The notes below the pieces were generated by a model. The model was given only the letters and a program-made list of their open reading frames with translations, did not search any database and was not told the origin of the DNA. Shown here one piece after another: positions 44,130 to 52,941 of a stretch of DNA of 64,000 nucleotides; within the stretch, counting starts at the first letter, position 1; the number at the start of each line of letters is the position of its first letter. The position numbers were made by a program, and so were the translations under genes. This DNA is from Methanobacterium sp. UBA176. Lineage in GTDB: Archaea; Methanobacteriota; Methanobacteria; Methanobacteriales; Methanobacteriaceae. The DNA is taken from NCBI GenBank assembly GCA_002505765.1, contig DAVZ01000040.1, positions 1 to 64,000 of the forward strand. The letters are read 5' to 3'.

Positions 44130-44683
44130 TATTTCTTCTTCCTTTTCTCTTTTTCAATCCATTCTTCTCTTCCAAGACCAGGTTGTCTCATTGTAAGACC
44201 TATTTTGGTTTCTTTGGATGATTTTCCCTTTAGACTAAGGGCAACAATCCTTGCACGTACTTTATTTCCTTCTTCCAGGGTCTTTTTTGACTCTTTACCA
44301 AGAAGTGCCCCTCTCTTTGCGTCGTGATTTATATAATCATCAGTCACCTGGGATACGTGCACAAGGCCATCCATAGGTCCAATTCGAACGAATGCACCGA
44401 ACTCCGTTATTTCTATTACTTCTCCTTCAACGATTTCCTGGAGTTTTGGCCTGTAAAACAGGGCGGTAAATGTAACATCATGATATGCTGCGCCATCGCC
44501 CATAATGACCTTACCAACCCCAATATCTTCAATTTCTTTAACTGTAACCATAAATCCAAGCTTTTTATCGATTTTACCAACGTAATTTTCATTTAAAAGT
44601 TGGAAAGCAACATCTTCCAGTGGTTCCTCAAATAATACTGGTGGAACTCTCACTGTATCTTCAATTTTTGATATTAAATACAT
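44129..44683 (-). CDS. rpo7: RNA polymerase subunit Rpo7 (E')
   Basis: The 184-residue protein has an N-terminal tip domain (MYLISKIEDTVRVPPVLFEE, YVGKIDKKLGFMVTVKEI) and a C-terminal S1 RNA-binding domain (GEVIEITEFGAFVRIGPMDG, LVHVSQVTDDYI). With Rpo4 it forms the polymerase stalk that helps open promoters and binds the transcript. It is followed directly by spt4. Confidence 0.97.
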   Translation of the reverse strand: MYLISKIEDTVRVPPVLFEEPLEDVAFQLLNENYVGKIDKKLGFMVTVKEIEDIGVGKVIMGDGAAYHDVTFTALFYRPKLQEIVEGEVIEITEFGAFVRIGPMDGLVHVSQVTDDYINHDAKRGALLGKESKKTLEEGNKVRARIVALSLKGKSSKETKIGLTMRQPGLGREEWIEKEKRKKK

Positions 44684-44750
44684 TAAACCACTCTTCGGTC
44701 TATTCTTTTTATAAATACATCATCTAAATGTTTCAGGTTCTTAGATCCTG

Positions 44751-45281
44751 CTATTTTTCTTTTTTATATAATTCTATGGAATGTTCCACTGCTTCGAATG
44801 CTTTTTTAGCATCTTCCCATCCAAGAATTTCAGTAGTTTTTCCTTCAAGGTACTTGTATTCCTTGAAAAAATGTGCAATTTCATCCAGTATATGTTTTGA
44901 AATATGGCTAATATCGGTTATTTCGTTGCATCTTGGATCGTTTACCGGTACTCCCAGTATCTTATCATCGTTATCATCGTCATCGATCATTCTCATTATT
45001 CCGATAGGTCTTGTTTCAATCACACAACCTGGAAATGTGGGTTCTTCCATCAATACGATAATATCCATGGGATCTCCATCGTCGTAAAGGGTTTTAGGTA
45101 TTATACCATATTCAGCAGGGTAATGGAAGGGGGAATAAAGTACTCTATCCAGTGCAAATGCCTCCATATCCTTATCATATTCATATTTGTTTCTTGATCC
45201 TTTAGCTATTTCAATTACAGCATATACTACTTCAGGAACTGATGGTCCTGGTGATAAATCCTTCCAGAGATTCATGTACAA
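44751..45281 (-). CDS. ppa: Inorganic pyrophosphatase
   Basis: A 176-residue class A pyrophosphatase: SRNKYEYDKDMEAFALDRVL, YPAEYGIIPKTLYDDGDPMD, and IVLMEEPTFPGC, with the metal-binding DGDPMD. It drives biosynthesis by removing pyrophosphate. The gene lies 67 bp upstream of rpo7 and is likely in the same leftward transcript. Confidence 0.97.
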   Translation of the reverse strand: MYMNLWKDLSPGPSVPEVVYAVIEIAKGSRNKYEYDKDMEAFALDRVLYSPFHYPAEYGIIPKTLYDDGDPMDIIVLMEEPTFPGCVIETRPIGIMRMIDDDDNDDKILGVPVNDPRCNEITDISHISKHILDEIAHFFKEYKYLEGKTTEILGWEDAKKAFEAVEHSIELYKKEK

Positions 45282-45387
45282 TCACTCCAATTTTTCCTAT
45301 TATTTTATTAAATGAGTCTTATTTTATATCTATCTAATTTTTAATTTCAAAAGCCCAATTTTTTTGAATCTTTCTATGGCCTGTAAG

Positions 45388-45773
45388 TTATAAACCTGAA
45401 TATCCATCAACGGCAAGATATTTCTTTTGACGTAAATATATAACCGTGATTCCTCTTTCTCTTGCTCTTTTTCTTAGTCCTATGTCGTTTGTACACAGGA
45501 CACTGGAAATTCGAAGTAAAGCATCGTCTACGCTTTCTCTATTTTTTAAATCAACTTTTATCACGTTAATTTGAGGAGATTCAGTTATTTTAAGGGCAAT
45601 TGATGCTTCAATTTTTGCTTTACCCCTGGATCTTTTTTTTATCTCTTCAAGTTCATGAATAACAAATTCTGGAACTACAAGTTTGTAGTTTGGTATAATT
45701 CGCCCAGTTTCCTCCAGTATATCCACATGAAACTGAGCAGGTATCATAAAAAATTTGCATCGAGAACTGCCAT
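45388..45773 (-). CDS. PIN-domain protein (Fcf1-like), apparent frameshift near the start
   Basis: From ATG 45748 the frame encodes 119 residues (MIPAQFHVDILEETGRIIPN ... RISSVLCTNDIGLRKRARER). Upstream, ATG 45773, four bases from the aIF2-gamma stop, encodes MAVLDANFL, including the first catalytic Asp of a PIN domain (LDAN), but runs into a stop after a run of six A (45748-45753 on the + strand). One more base in that run would join both parts. Either a homopolymer error or programmed or recent frameshift. Relatives process rRNA. Confidence 0.75.
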
Positions 45774-45774
45774 A

Positions 45775-47001
45775 TCATTTAATGATACCATATCCAATTA
45801 ACCTCCATCTTGCTCCTACACGCCTGCTTAATGCCACTCTCTGACCTTCTTCAGCGCAAACTGGTAATTTGAGCTTTACATCAACATTTTTTCCCCTTGC
45901 ACTGGTTACCACACCTATGGTTGTGGCTGTCCCTATGTTGATCATAAGGGGTTCTGATGATCTAATGGGTTCAACTTCCCTTTCTTCTTTTGTACCTACA
46001 ACCCTTTCTAAGAGGTGTGTTTTCATTGTGAAATCAAGTAACATTGGAGGTAGCGTATCTGGTTCTCCTGCCACTGATCCTGATAATGAATCAGCCTTAG
46101 TTAGGGCAGGATCAAGTTTTGTGCCCACACCTATAAGGCCACCAGGCCCTACTTCATCAACAGGTTTACCCGCTGCAATTAAACCTACAATTTCAGATTT
46201 TAAACTTATCCAGGACATTTTACCCTTCTTCTTAACCTGAATTCCAGGCATTATCTCAATTTCATCGCCAATTTTAAGTTTTCCCTGAATAAGGGATCCG
46301 CCTATAACCCCTCCTAAAATGTTTGCAGGAGTACAGCCAGGTTTATTAATATCAAATGATCTTGCAACGTACATGCGTGCAGGTTTATCAAGCAATCTTT
46401 CAGGAGTATGGATTCTTTCCTGGATCATTTCAATTAAGATATCCACATTCGCACCCTGCTGAGCAGATATTGGTATTATAGGTGCTTCTTCTGCACATGT
46501 ACCCTTTACAAATTCTTTAATTTCATTATAACTTTCTATAGCTCTTTCTTTTGAAACTATGTCAATTTTATTTTGAACCACAATAACATCTTTAACCCCT
46601 ATAACATCAAGAGCCATAAGATGTTCCTTCGTTTGAGGCTGTGGGCATGGTTCATTAGCAGCTATCACCAATACAGCACCGTCCATTATTGCAGCGCCAG
46701 ATAACATGGTGGCCATAAGTGTTTCGTGTCCAGGAGAGTCTACAAAGGATACTTTCCTTAAAGTTTCTGTATCCTTGCCACAGTGTTCGCATACAAATGC
46801 TGTGGTATAGCATTGAGGGGCAGGACATTCAGTGCACTGCCTGAAAGTTATATCTGCATACCCCAACCTTATTGATATTCCTCTTTTTGTCTCTTCACTA
46901 TGGGTATCTGTCCATATGCCAGATAGAGCTTTAGTTAAAGTAGTTTTTCCATGATCAACATGTCCTACAAGCCCTATATTTATTTCAGATTGTACTTTCA
47001 C
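45775..47001 (-). CDS. eif2g: Translation initiation factor aIF2 subunit gamma
   Basis: The 408-residue GTPase has G1 GHVDHGKTTLTKALSG, DSPGHETLMATMLSGAAIMD, QNKIDIVS, and a zinc ribbon (CTECPAPQCYTTAFVCEHCG). It carries initiator Met-tRNA to the small subunit. It follows the S6e gene by 25 bp and is followed by the PIN gene. Length is standard. Confidence 0.98.
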   Translation of the reverse strand: MKVQSEINIGLVGHVDHGKTTLTKALSGIWTDTHSEETKRGISIRLGYADITFRQCTECPAPQCYTTAFVCEHCGKDTETLRKVSFVDSPGHETLMATMLSGAAIMDGAVLVIAANEPCPQPQTKEHLMALDVIGVKDVIVVQNKIDIVSKERAIESYNEIKEFVKGTCAEEAPIIPISAQQGANVDILIEMIQERIHTPERLLDKPARMYVARSFDINKPGCTPANILGGVIGGSLIQGKLKIGDEIEIMPGIQVKKKGKMSWISLKSEIVGLIAAGKPVDEVGPGGLIGVGTKLDPALTKADSLSGSVAGEPDTLPPMLLDFTMKTHLLERVVGTKEEREVEPIRSSEPLMINIGTATTIGVVTSARGKNVDVKLKLPVCAEEGQRVALSRRVGARWRLIGYGIIK

Positions 47002-47026
47002 AGTTACACCTAAATCCTGAGATTTG

Positions 47027-47413
47027 TTATTCTTGAGCTTCTTCTGCCCCTAAAAGTTCTTCTATACCTTTATCACCTTTTTCTGTGACAATTGTATTAA
47101 TCTGAACTATATCATCAGATATTGCATTCCCACGAAGGGTTTTTCTTTTTCTCTGTCCGTCCATTATAGGTTTGAAACCTAAGCCACCTGAAAGAAGACT
47201 TCTTATCCTTCTTGGCCCTTCTACATCTTTTTTCATTGGAAATCCATTTTTGTCGCTTCCACCAGTTATTTTAAGCTTGTAACCTTTTAAACCAACTATA
47301 GAAGCTTCAATTTCGTCTCCAATTTTTAAACCAATTAGATTTTTTGTTTGTGCTGCGTCAACTTCCATCTGATGACTCTTTTCACCTTCTGAAATAACTA
47401 ATTTAAATGCCAA
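47027..47413 (-). CDS. rps6e: Ribosomal protein S6e
   Basis: The 128-residue protein reads MAFKLVISEGEKSHQMEVDA, KLKITGGSDKNGFPMKKDVE and GPRRIRSLLSGGLGFKPI, then RKRKTLRGNAISDDIVQINT: all S6e landmarks. It is part of the small subunit. The short acidic end (LLGAEEAQE) is variable among archaea. Confidence 0.98.
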   Translation of the reverse strand: MAFKLVISEGEKSHQMEVDAAQTKNLIGLKIGDEIEASIVGLKGYKLKITGGSDKNGFPMKKDVEGPRRIRSLLSGGLGFKPIMDGQRKRKTLRGNAISDDIVQINTIVTEKGDKGIEELLGAEEAQE

Positions 47414-47485
47414 TATATCTCCTCCATCTTATAATAGTATTATCATTGTTAGATTTTATATGGATTTTATTTATTTTTATAGTAT

Positions 47486-49264
47486 TTAATGGATTCCCCA
47501 ATTAGGATTTTCCTTTCTCTTTATATCTACTATTTCATTGAGCGTTTCATATTCATCCTCTGTAAGCTTATTTTTAAGCTCCGATTGGAGAATATTATAA
47601 TGCTTTTCAGGTATGTCCACGTAAAGGACGTCTCCTTCATCAAAATTCTTTCCGAAAATACCGTCTTTTATGCTCATAGCAACTTTCTTTCCTCTTGAAG
47701 CTGATTTTAAATTTTCACCCTTATCCTGCATTCCTTCAACTTTTCCAACCCTTGAACCATCTTCTCTGATCAAACCATAATCCTGTTTAATAGTACCTGA
47801 TAAGACTTCAATACCTGCAATTGCCGGTTTACTGTTTCTAAATATTAGTTTGGGAATTATTCTTATTTTAGCTGGTTTTATTATAGCATCAAGATACGCT
47901 TTTTTCTTTTTTTCTTCTACAGCATCTATCCAATCCTGATAATCCTCTGTAAGTTTATATATAACATTTGCAGAGAATAGTTTAATATCTGAAGCCTTAA
48001 TTTCTGAAGCAGCGGAAGGAAGTATCTTAACATTGAAAGCCACAATAACTCCATAGAGCGGATTTTCCTTCTTAACAATTACCGCATCAACAACATCTCT
48101 CCTTGAGACATCACCTATATTTGCAGCTCTTATTGGGATTTTCATATCTCTAAGCAGATTAACAAGTGCCTCAAGCGAGCCAAGGGTATCTGCCTTTACA
48201 ACAATCCCCAGTTCGTCTGTATCTATTTTTATATCTTCAATTTCTCTTAAAATTTCTTCCTTAATCTGGTGGAAATTGTCTCTTGCTACACGAAGGGGCG
48301 ATCCTGCAATGGCATTTTCAATGTTGGGTGCCACAATTTTAATACCTGCAGCTGCAACCACCTCGTCTACTTTTTGAAACCTTTTTTTGGATTCTCTGAT
48401 CTCTTCAAGTGGTCTTGGCTTCAAGAGGGATCTGATACCTGTATTTATAACATCTTCCATTGTCATAATGGCAATGGAGTCATTCTTTTTAATTATACCA
48501 TCATAAATTACGGCGTCAATAGTTACTCCAAGCCCAACCTCTTCTTTAACTTCAAGAATGGTTCCTTTAGCTGGAGCATCTTCTTCTATCTTCAATTGTT
48601 CCTTAAGATACTGTTGGGCAAGTCCCATAAGCATTGCTAAAAGTTCAGGGACTCCTTCGCCTGATTTTGCACTTATGGGTGCTATACTTATCTGTTTAGA
48701 AAAATTGCTGATTCTATCAAATCTTTCAGAATCAAACCCTTCTTCATGCAAAATTCCTACAAGCTCATAAATTCCTGTATCCAGCTTTTCCTGGACGTTT
48801 TGAGCCTGTTTAGAAAAAGTTTCTAAAAATGGAGATCCAGAGTGTGATTGCCAGCCGTATAGCTTGTCAATTTTATTTGCTGCTACAATAAATGGAGTTT
48901 TATACATTTTAAGGATATTTAAAGCTTCATAGGTTTGTGGTTTAAAACCTTCGTTAATATCCACAATTAAAATAGCCAGGTCAGCAAGCGCCCCTCCCCT
49001 CTTACGTAGGGTGGTAAATGCTTCGTGTCCAGGAGTATCTATAAAGAAAAGTCCTGGAAGCGTTTGTTTAATTCCAAGCTTTTTTAAAAATTCGCCGCCA
49101 ATTTCTTCAATTACTTCTATAGGAATCTCAGTTGCCCCAATATGCTGAGTTATTCCTCCAGCTTCCTTTTTGGCAATAACACTACCTCTTATAAAGTCCA
49201 GGAGTGTAGTTTTACCGTGATCCACATGTCCAAGTACAGATACAATTGGTGATCTAATCTTCAA
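47486..49264 (-). CDS. infB: Translation initiation factor aIF5B
   Basis: A 592-residue GTPase with GHVDHGKTTLLDFIRGSVIA, DTPGHEAFTTLRKRGGALAD, ANKIDKLYGW and the aIF5B-specific KEAGGITQHIGATEI. It promotes subunit joining. Its length and the continuous GTPase motifs show that no intein is present, although inteins occur in this gene in some archaea. Confidence 0.98.
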   Translation of the reverse strand: MKIRSPIVSVLGHVDHGKTTLLDFIRGSVIAKKEAGGITQHIGATEIPIEVIEEIGGEFLKKLGIKQTLPGLFFIDTPGHEAFTTLRKRGGALADLAILIVDINEGFKPQTYEALNILKMYKTPFIVAANKIDKLYGWQSHSGSPFLETFSKQAQNVQEKLDTGIYELVGILHEEGFDSERFDRISNFSKQISIAPISAKSGEGVPELLAMLMGLAQQYLKEQLKIEEDAPAKGTILEVKEEVGLGVTIDAVIYDGIIKKNDSIAIMTMEDVINTGIRSLLKPRPLEEIRESKKRFQKVDEVVAAAGIKIVAPNIENAIAGSPLRVARDNFHQIKEEILREIEDIKIDTDELGIVVKADTLGSLEALVNLLRDMKIPIRAANIGDVSRRDVVDAVIVKKENPLYGVIVAFNVKILPSAASEIKASDIKLFSANVIYKLTEDYQDWIDAVEEKKKKAYLDAIIKPAKIRIIPKLIFRNSKPAIAGIEVLSGTIKQDYGLIREDGSRVGKVEGMQDKGENLKSASRGKKVAMSIKDGIFGKNFDEGDVLYVDIPEKHYNILQSELKNKLTEDEYETLNEIVDIKRKENPNWGIH

Positions 49265-49309
49265 TCTTAAACCTCAAAAATTTTTATTTTTGTGCAGTCG
49301 TATACTTCG

Positions 49310-49490
49310 TGTTAGGGCATTGGAAATCGAAGATTTCCAAAGGTTCGAAAACCATAGCTTGCAAAAAACTAAGGTTTTTGCGCATGAGAAACTACGTTTC
49401 TCTGCCCCGAAAATCTTTGATTGTGATGCACCAAACGCTTCGCCTTTGAGTGCTCCAAAAATTCATAGAATTTTTGAGAGGTTTTCTCAA
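49310..49490. mobile_element. Palindrome cluster between ndk and aIF5B genes
   Basis: Perfect members: GGAAATC-GAA-GATTTCC (49322-49338), GAGAAAC-TAC-GTTTCTC (49386-49402), and a 9-bp stem with loop ATA (49456-49476, CAAAAATTC...GAATTTTTG). The linkers TGCCCCG and GATGCACC resemble those in the other clusters. It lies after the ndk stop and before the aIF5B start, inside an essential gene cluster. Confidence 0.75.
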
Positions 49491-49510
49491 CCCCTGAAAA
49501 ATTAAAAAAA

Positions 49511-49963
49511 TTATTCATATATCAGGCTTTCGTCAGGCATGGTGTATTTGCAAATTTCAGAATCATTGAAAAACAGTGCTATTTCTCTTTTAGCAGATTC
49601 TGAAGAATCTGACGCATGAATAATATTTCTACCCATATCAAGGGCATAATCCCCTCTAACAGTCCCAAGATCTGCTTCTTTAGGGTTTGTTGCTCCAACC
49701 ATTTTCCTTATGAGATCTATACATTCTTCTCCCTCTATTACCATTGCCAGAACTGGCTCTGATGTAATATAGCTTATAAGGTCGTTGAAGAATGGTTTTT
49801 CTTTGTGTTCTTCATAATGTTCCTTTGCAAGTTCCTGAGGGATTTCCATCATCTTTGCAGCGACTATTTTAAGCCCTCGCTCTTCAAATCTGGTTAATAC
49901 CTTCCCCATGAGCCTTCTAAGTACAGCGTCAGGTTTAAGCATTACAAAGCTTCTTTCACTCAT
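49511..49963 (-). CDS. ndk: Nucleoside diphosphate kinase
   Basis: The 150-residue protein has SFVMLKPDAVLRRLMGKVLT and the active-site histidine in GRNIIHASDSSESAKREIAL. It balances nucleoside triphosphates. Its start overlaps the L24e stop, so the ribosomal genes and ndk are co-translated. Confidence 0.98.
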   Translation of the reverse strand: MSERSFVMLKPDAVLRRLMGKVLTRFEERGLKIVAAKMMEIPQELAKEHYEEHKEKPFFNDLISYITSEPVLAMVIEGEECIDLIRKMVGATNPKEADLGTVRGDYALDMGRNIIHASDSSESAKREIALFFNDSEICKYTMPDESLIYE

Positions 49964-50121
49964 TTTTTAACCCACTTAACCTTTCTCGGAACTCTGCCTA
50001 ACTTTATTTTATTTTTTTCGCATTTACTGCTGCAGAAGAAGTATACTGTTCCGTCTTTCCTCACGTACATTTTGCCTGTGCCTTCCTGTATCTCTTCTCC
50101 GCAGAATGAACAGTTTCTCAT
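49960..50121 (-). CDS. rpl24e: Ribosomal protein L24e
   Basis: A 53-residue zinc-ribbon protein from ATG 50121: MRNCSFCGEEIQEGTGKMYV, then RKDGTVYFFCSSKCEKNKIK, then LGRVPRKVKWVKK. The ligands CxxC and CxxxC are visible. It is part of the large subunit and lies between the S28e gene and ndk in the standard archaeal order. Confidence 0.96.
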   Translation of the reverse strand: MRNCSFCGEEIQEGTGKMYVRKDGTVYFFCSSKCEKNKIKLGRVPRKVKWVKK

Positions 50122-50138
50122 ATCAAAACACCTTTTAG

Positions 50139-50345
50139 TTATGGAGTACGAATTTCTTTGGCTTCTCTTATTGTATCCAGTAACATTAAGATGTCGCCTT
50201 CCCTTATTGGCCCCATAATGTTTCTTGTTAATATTCTTCCTTTATCTCTTCCTTCAAGTATTCTACATTTTACCTGCATGACCTCTCCAGTCATTCCTGT
50301 CCTTTTAAGAACTTCAATTACTTCAGCAGGAGTTGCTTCAGCCAT
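50139..50345 (-). CDS. rps28e: Ribosomal protein S28e
   Basis: The 68-residue protein reads ATPAEVIEVLKRTGMTGEVM, QVKCRILEGRDKGRILTRNI and MGPIREGDILMLLDTIREAK, the full S28e domain. It is a small-subunit protein with an S1-like fold. It sits 17 bp upstream of L24e. Confidence 0.98.
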   Translation of the reverse strand: MAEATPAEVIEVLKRTGMTGEVMQVKCRILEGRDKGRILTRNIMGPIREGDILMLLDTIREAKEIRTP

Positions 50346-50409
50346 ATAATCACCTGAATTATTAAAGTGAATGAGGCAGATGCCTCTCTTAAATTTTTCC
50401 TATAAATAA

Positions 50410-50781
50410 TTATTTTTTGAGTTCTTCAACTTTTTCAACTACTTCGTTGATTAAATCTTCAGCTTCACCGGCATCGGTTATAACTGCAGATGCTGTACCT
50501 ACATTTAAACCTGCTGCTTCCCCTAATTCATCTTTTGTAGGGATGTAGACATAAGGTGTATCCTTTTCTTCGGCAAGAACTGGTAAATGAGCTGCTATTT
50601 CAGGAGGATCAATATCCTCTGCTATAAGTACTAATAAAGCATCGCCTCTTTCAATGGCTTTGGTTACCTCGTTTGTTCCTTTTCCTACTTTACCTGTATC
50701 TCTTGCTATTTCTAAAGCCTCAGAAGCTTTATCAGCTATTTCCTGTGGTACATCAAATTTTACATATATTGCTTTTGCCAT
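50410..50781 (-). CDS. rpl7ae: Ribosomal protein L7Ae
   Basis: A 123-residue kink-turn-binding protein: GKVGKGTNEVTKAIERGDAL, LVLIAEDIDPPEIAAHLPVL, AEEKDTPYVYIPTKDELGEA. Besides the ribosome it is a component of C/D and H/ACA guide RNPs and of archaeal RNase P. It is the first gene of the operon L7Ae-S28e-L24e-ndk and has a clear promoter. Confidence 0.98.
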   Translation of the reverse strand: MAKAIYVKFDVPQEIADKASEALEIARDTGKVGKGTNEVTKAIERGDALLVLIAEDIDPPEIAAHLPVLAEEKDTPYVYIPTKDELGEAAGLNVGTASAVITDAGEAEDLINEVVEKVEELKK

Positions 50782-50840
50782 TTAATTTACCTCCTTTTTC
50801 ATCTGGTTTTTATACCATCCATCGGCATATTTCTAACTTT

Positions 50841-50864
50841 CAACTTTTGCCTATATAAAAGTTG
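50841..50864 (-). promoter_or_regulatory. Promoter with palindrome spanning the TATA box
   Basis: CAACTTTT (50841-50848) and AAAAGTTG (50857-50864) form a perfect 8-bp inverted repeat. The minus-strand TATA box TTTTATATAG (50851-50860) lies within it, about 70 bases before the L7Ae start. A repressor bound here would block TBP, so it may be an operator of the ribosomal operon. Confidence 0.65.
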
Positions 50865-51234
50865 TTGCCTGCAGGATTTTTAAACATAAAAACGTTGCAT
50901 TTATACATTTAACCCTGGATTTCAATTAAATTGATAATCCCAGCTTTTAAAAAACTTAAAAATTCCAATTCCAAAAAAGTTTGTAAAACATTGCAGAATT
51001 AGTATAATAATATGTGATGGTCATTGTTTATAAAGTTATTATATGAATTAAAAAAAAAGAAAAAAAAATAATTTCTCAAGAGCGAAAAATTATTATGAAA
51101 ATGAACAAAAATGAAAATTAAAAGCCTGCAGAAATTCATAGAATTTTAGAAAAACCAGAGTATTTTCTAACTTCCAAAAACCTAAGGTTTTTGAGAATTT
51201 CTGCGGCACCGAAAATCAAAGATTTTCGAGTGGT
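50865..51234. mobile_element. Gene-free region with nested palindromes (51128-51228)
   Basis: The left part is AT-rich with no feature. At 51128-51204 an outer 10-bp stem (GCAGAAATTC / GAATTTCTGC) encloses CAAAAACC-TAA-GGTTTTTG (51175-51193) and a weaker one. CGAAAATC-AAA-GATTTTCG follows at 51210-51228, right after the 3' end of the histone gene. This is the clearest nested arrangement of the palindrome family. Confidence 0.7.
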
Positions 51235-51438
51235 TTATAACCTTTTAACAGCCATTTCAATGTCTGATGCTTTTACGGTTTTCCTTCCAGCGTGTTTAGC
51301 GAGTTTAACAGCCTGTACAGCTATGTCTTCTCCCTGTTCTTCTAAAGCTTTTGCTAAAGCTTCTCTAGCGTCATCGCTTACTCTTTCTGCACCAGCATTT
51401 TTTATTATTCTTCCAATTGGAGCAATTGGTAATTCCAT
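51235..51438 (-). CDS. Archaeal histone
   Basis: A 67-residue HMf-type histone: MELPIAPIGRIIKNAGAERV, then SDDAREALAKALEEQGEDIA, then KHAGRKTVKASDIEMAVKRL. It shares about three quarters of its residues with the copy at 30009-30224. The promoter has a TATA box (CTATATATATTTA near 51491-51503) and three regularly spaced repeats upstream, so this copy may be regulated differently. Confidence 0.98.
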   Translation of the reverse strand: MELPIAPIGRIIKNAGAERVSDDAREALAKALEEQGEDIAVQAVKLAKHAGRKTVKASDIEMAVKRL

Positions 51439-51490
51439 ATTTAATCACCTCATTTTTGTATATTTGTTATTATACTCTGTTGAGAAACTC

Positions 51491-51606
51491 CTATATATAT
51501 TTATCGTTTTTTTCACTGATTATTTGAAAAACTATATGATTTTTAGTCACATGAAGACGATCCATATGATTTTTAGACAGCATGTTGTAAATCATATGAT
51601 ATTTCG
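51491..51606 (-). promoter_or_regulatory. Histone promoter with three repeats at 30-bp spacing
   Basis: A TATA box (CTATATATATTTA on the + strand, 51491-51503) lies 50-65 bases before the histone start. Upstream, ATATGAT occurs at 51534-51540, 51564-51570 and 51594-51600, exactly 30 bp apart. The first two extend to ATATGATTTTTAG. Their position just above a TATA box suggests binding sites for an activator on one DNA face. Confidence 0.65.
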
Positions 51607-51675
51607 AGTGGCCAAAAAAAATGGAATATGTAGAAAAGTTAGATTTCCAAGAAAATAAATTAAAAATGAAATTAT

Positions 51676-52872
51676 TCATCCCCTGGTTATTATACTGGAA
51701 AGCTCTTCAATATTAGCATTGACCTCTACAGGCTCAACACACGCATTGATTGCTGTATTAGGATCCTTTAATAAGTGTCCTGTAACAACACAGACTATCT
51801 GTTCGTTTTTATCAACTTCTCCATTTTCTAAAAGCTTGATTAGTCCTGCAATTGATGCAGCAGAGGCCGGTTCTACTCCAATTCCTTCAGTTCTGGCCAG
51901 TAATTTCTGGGCACTTAAAATTTCCTCATCAGTCACAGTCTCTGCAAATCCGTTGGATTCATTTATGGCCCTAATTGCTTTTATAGCGCTTACAGGAGCT
52001 CCAATCCTTATTGCTGTGGCGACGGTTTCAGGATTTTCGAATGGGATAATATCTTCCTTATTTTCCCTTATTGCCCTGACAATTGGCGCTGCTCCTTCTG
52101 CCTGAATCCCGGTCATCATGGGCAGATCCTCTATAAATCCTGCTCGATGGAATTCTTTAACTCCTTTCCATATTGCAGATATGTTACCTGCATTTCCAAC
52201 CGGCAGAATAATTCTATCTGGAGATTTCCATCCAAGATCATCCACTATTTCAAATCCTATTGATTTTTGACCCTCCAGTCTGAAGGGATTAACAGAATTT
52301 AGAAGGTATAACTGACCTTCAAGAGCGAGGGCAGTTATTGTCTCCAGTGCTTCATCAAAATTACCCCTAACAGAAAATACCTCTGCACCATGGAACATTG
52401 CCTGAGCAAGCTTTCCAAGAGCCACTTTTCCAGATGGAAGAAGCACTATACACCTTAATCCCGCTCTTGCAGCGTATGCGGCAAGTGAAGCTGATGTGTT
52501 TCCAGTTGATGCACATCCAACTGTATTCACACCAAGTTCAATGGCTTTTGTTATTCCAACACTCATTCCTCTATCTTTAAAGCTTCCAGTTGGGTTTGAA
52601 CCTTCTACTTTCACGTAGAGCTCCACTCCGAGCTTTTCGCCAAGCTTATCGCACTTGCAGAAAGGGGTTCCTCCCTCTTCAAGGGTTACAATCTTTGCAG
52701 GGTCTACAGGCATGAATTCCTTATATTTCCACATGGTTGATTTCCTGCATTTAAAAATATCCCTGGAAACGTCTGGTTCACATAGAACTTCAAGTATTGA
52801 ACCACAGTTGTTACATGTATATATTATATCGTTTAAATCGTATTTTGCATCACAAACTATGCATTTAATCAT
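51676..52872 (-). CDS. thrC: Threonine synthase
   Basis: The 398-residue PLP enzyme has an N-terminal zinc-ribbon-like part (CIVCDAKYDLNDIIYTCNNC) and the PLP lysine in NPTGSFKDRGMSVG, then GCASTGNTSASLAAYAARAG. It makes threonine from phosphohomoserine. The zinc ribbon is usual in archaeal forms. It lies upstream of the histone gene in the same orientation. Confidence 0.96.
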   Translation of the reverse strand: MIKCIVCDAKYDLNDIIYTCNNCGSILEVLCEPDVSRDIFKCRKSTMWKYKEFMPVDPAKIVTLEEGGTPFCKCDKLGEKLGVELYVKVEGSNPTGSFKDRGMSVGITKAIELGVNTVGCASTGNTSASLAAYAARAGLRCIVLLPSGKVALGKLAQAMFHGAEVFSVRGNFDEALETITALALEGQLYLLNSVNPFRLEGQKSIGFEIVDDLGWKSPDRIILPVGNAGNISAIWKGVKEFHRAGFIEDLPMMTGIQAEGAAPIVRAIRENKEDIIPFENPETVATAIRIGAPVSAIKAIRAINESNGFAETVTDEEILSAQKLLARTEGIGVEPASAASIAGLIKLLENGEVDKNEQIVCVVTGHLLKDPNTAINACVEPVEVNANIEELSSIITRG

Positions 52873-52941
52873 GGACTCACCATTAAATTTAATAAAAAAT
52901 TATTTTTATAGTCATATGTGGCATGATAGCTTGATGAAAGT

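Noticed and set aside
47486..49264. Intein in aIF5B
   Set aside because: The protein has normal length and its GTPase motifs are continuous.
50865..51120. tRNA or guide RNA in the gap upstream of L7Ae
   Set aside because: No cloverleaf, CCA-like end or C/D boxes could be found. I saw no tRNA gene anywhere in the window by eye.
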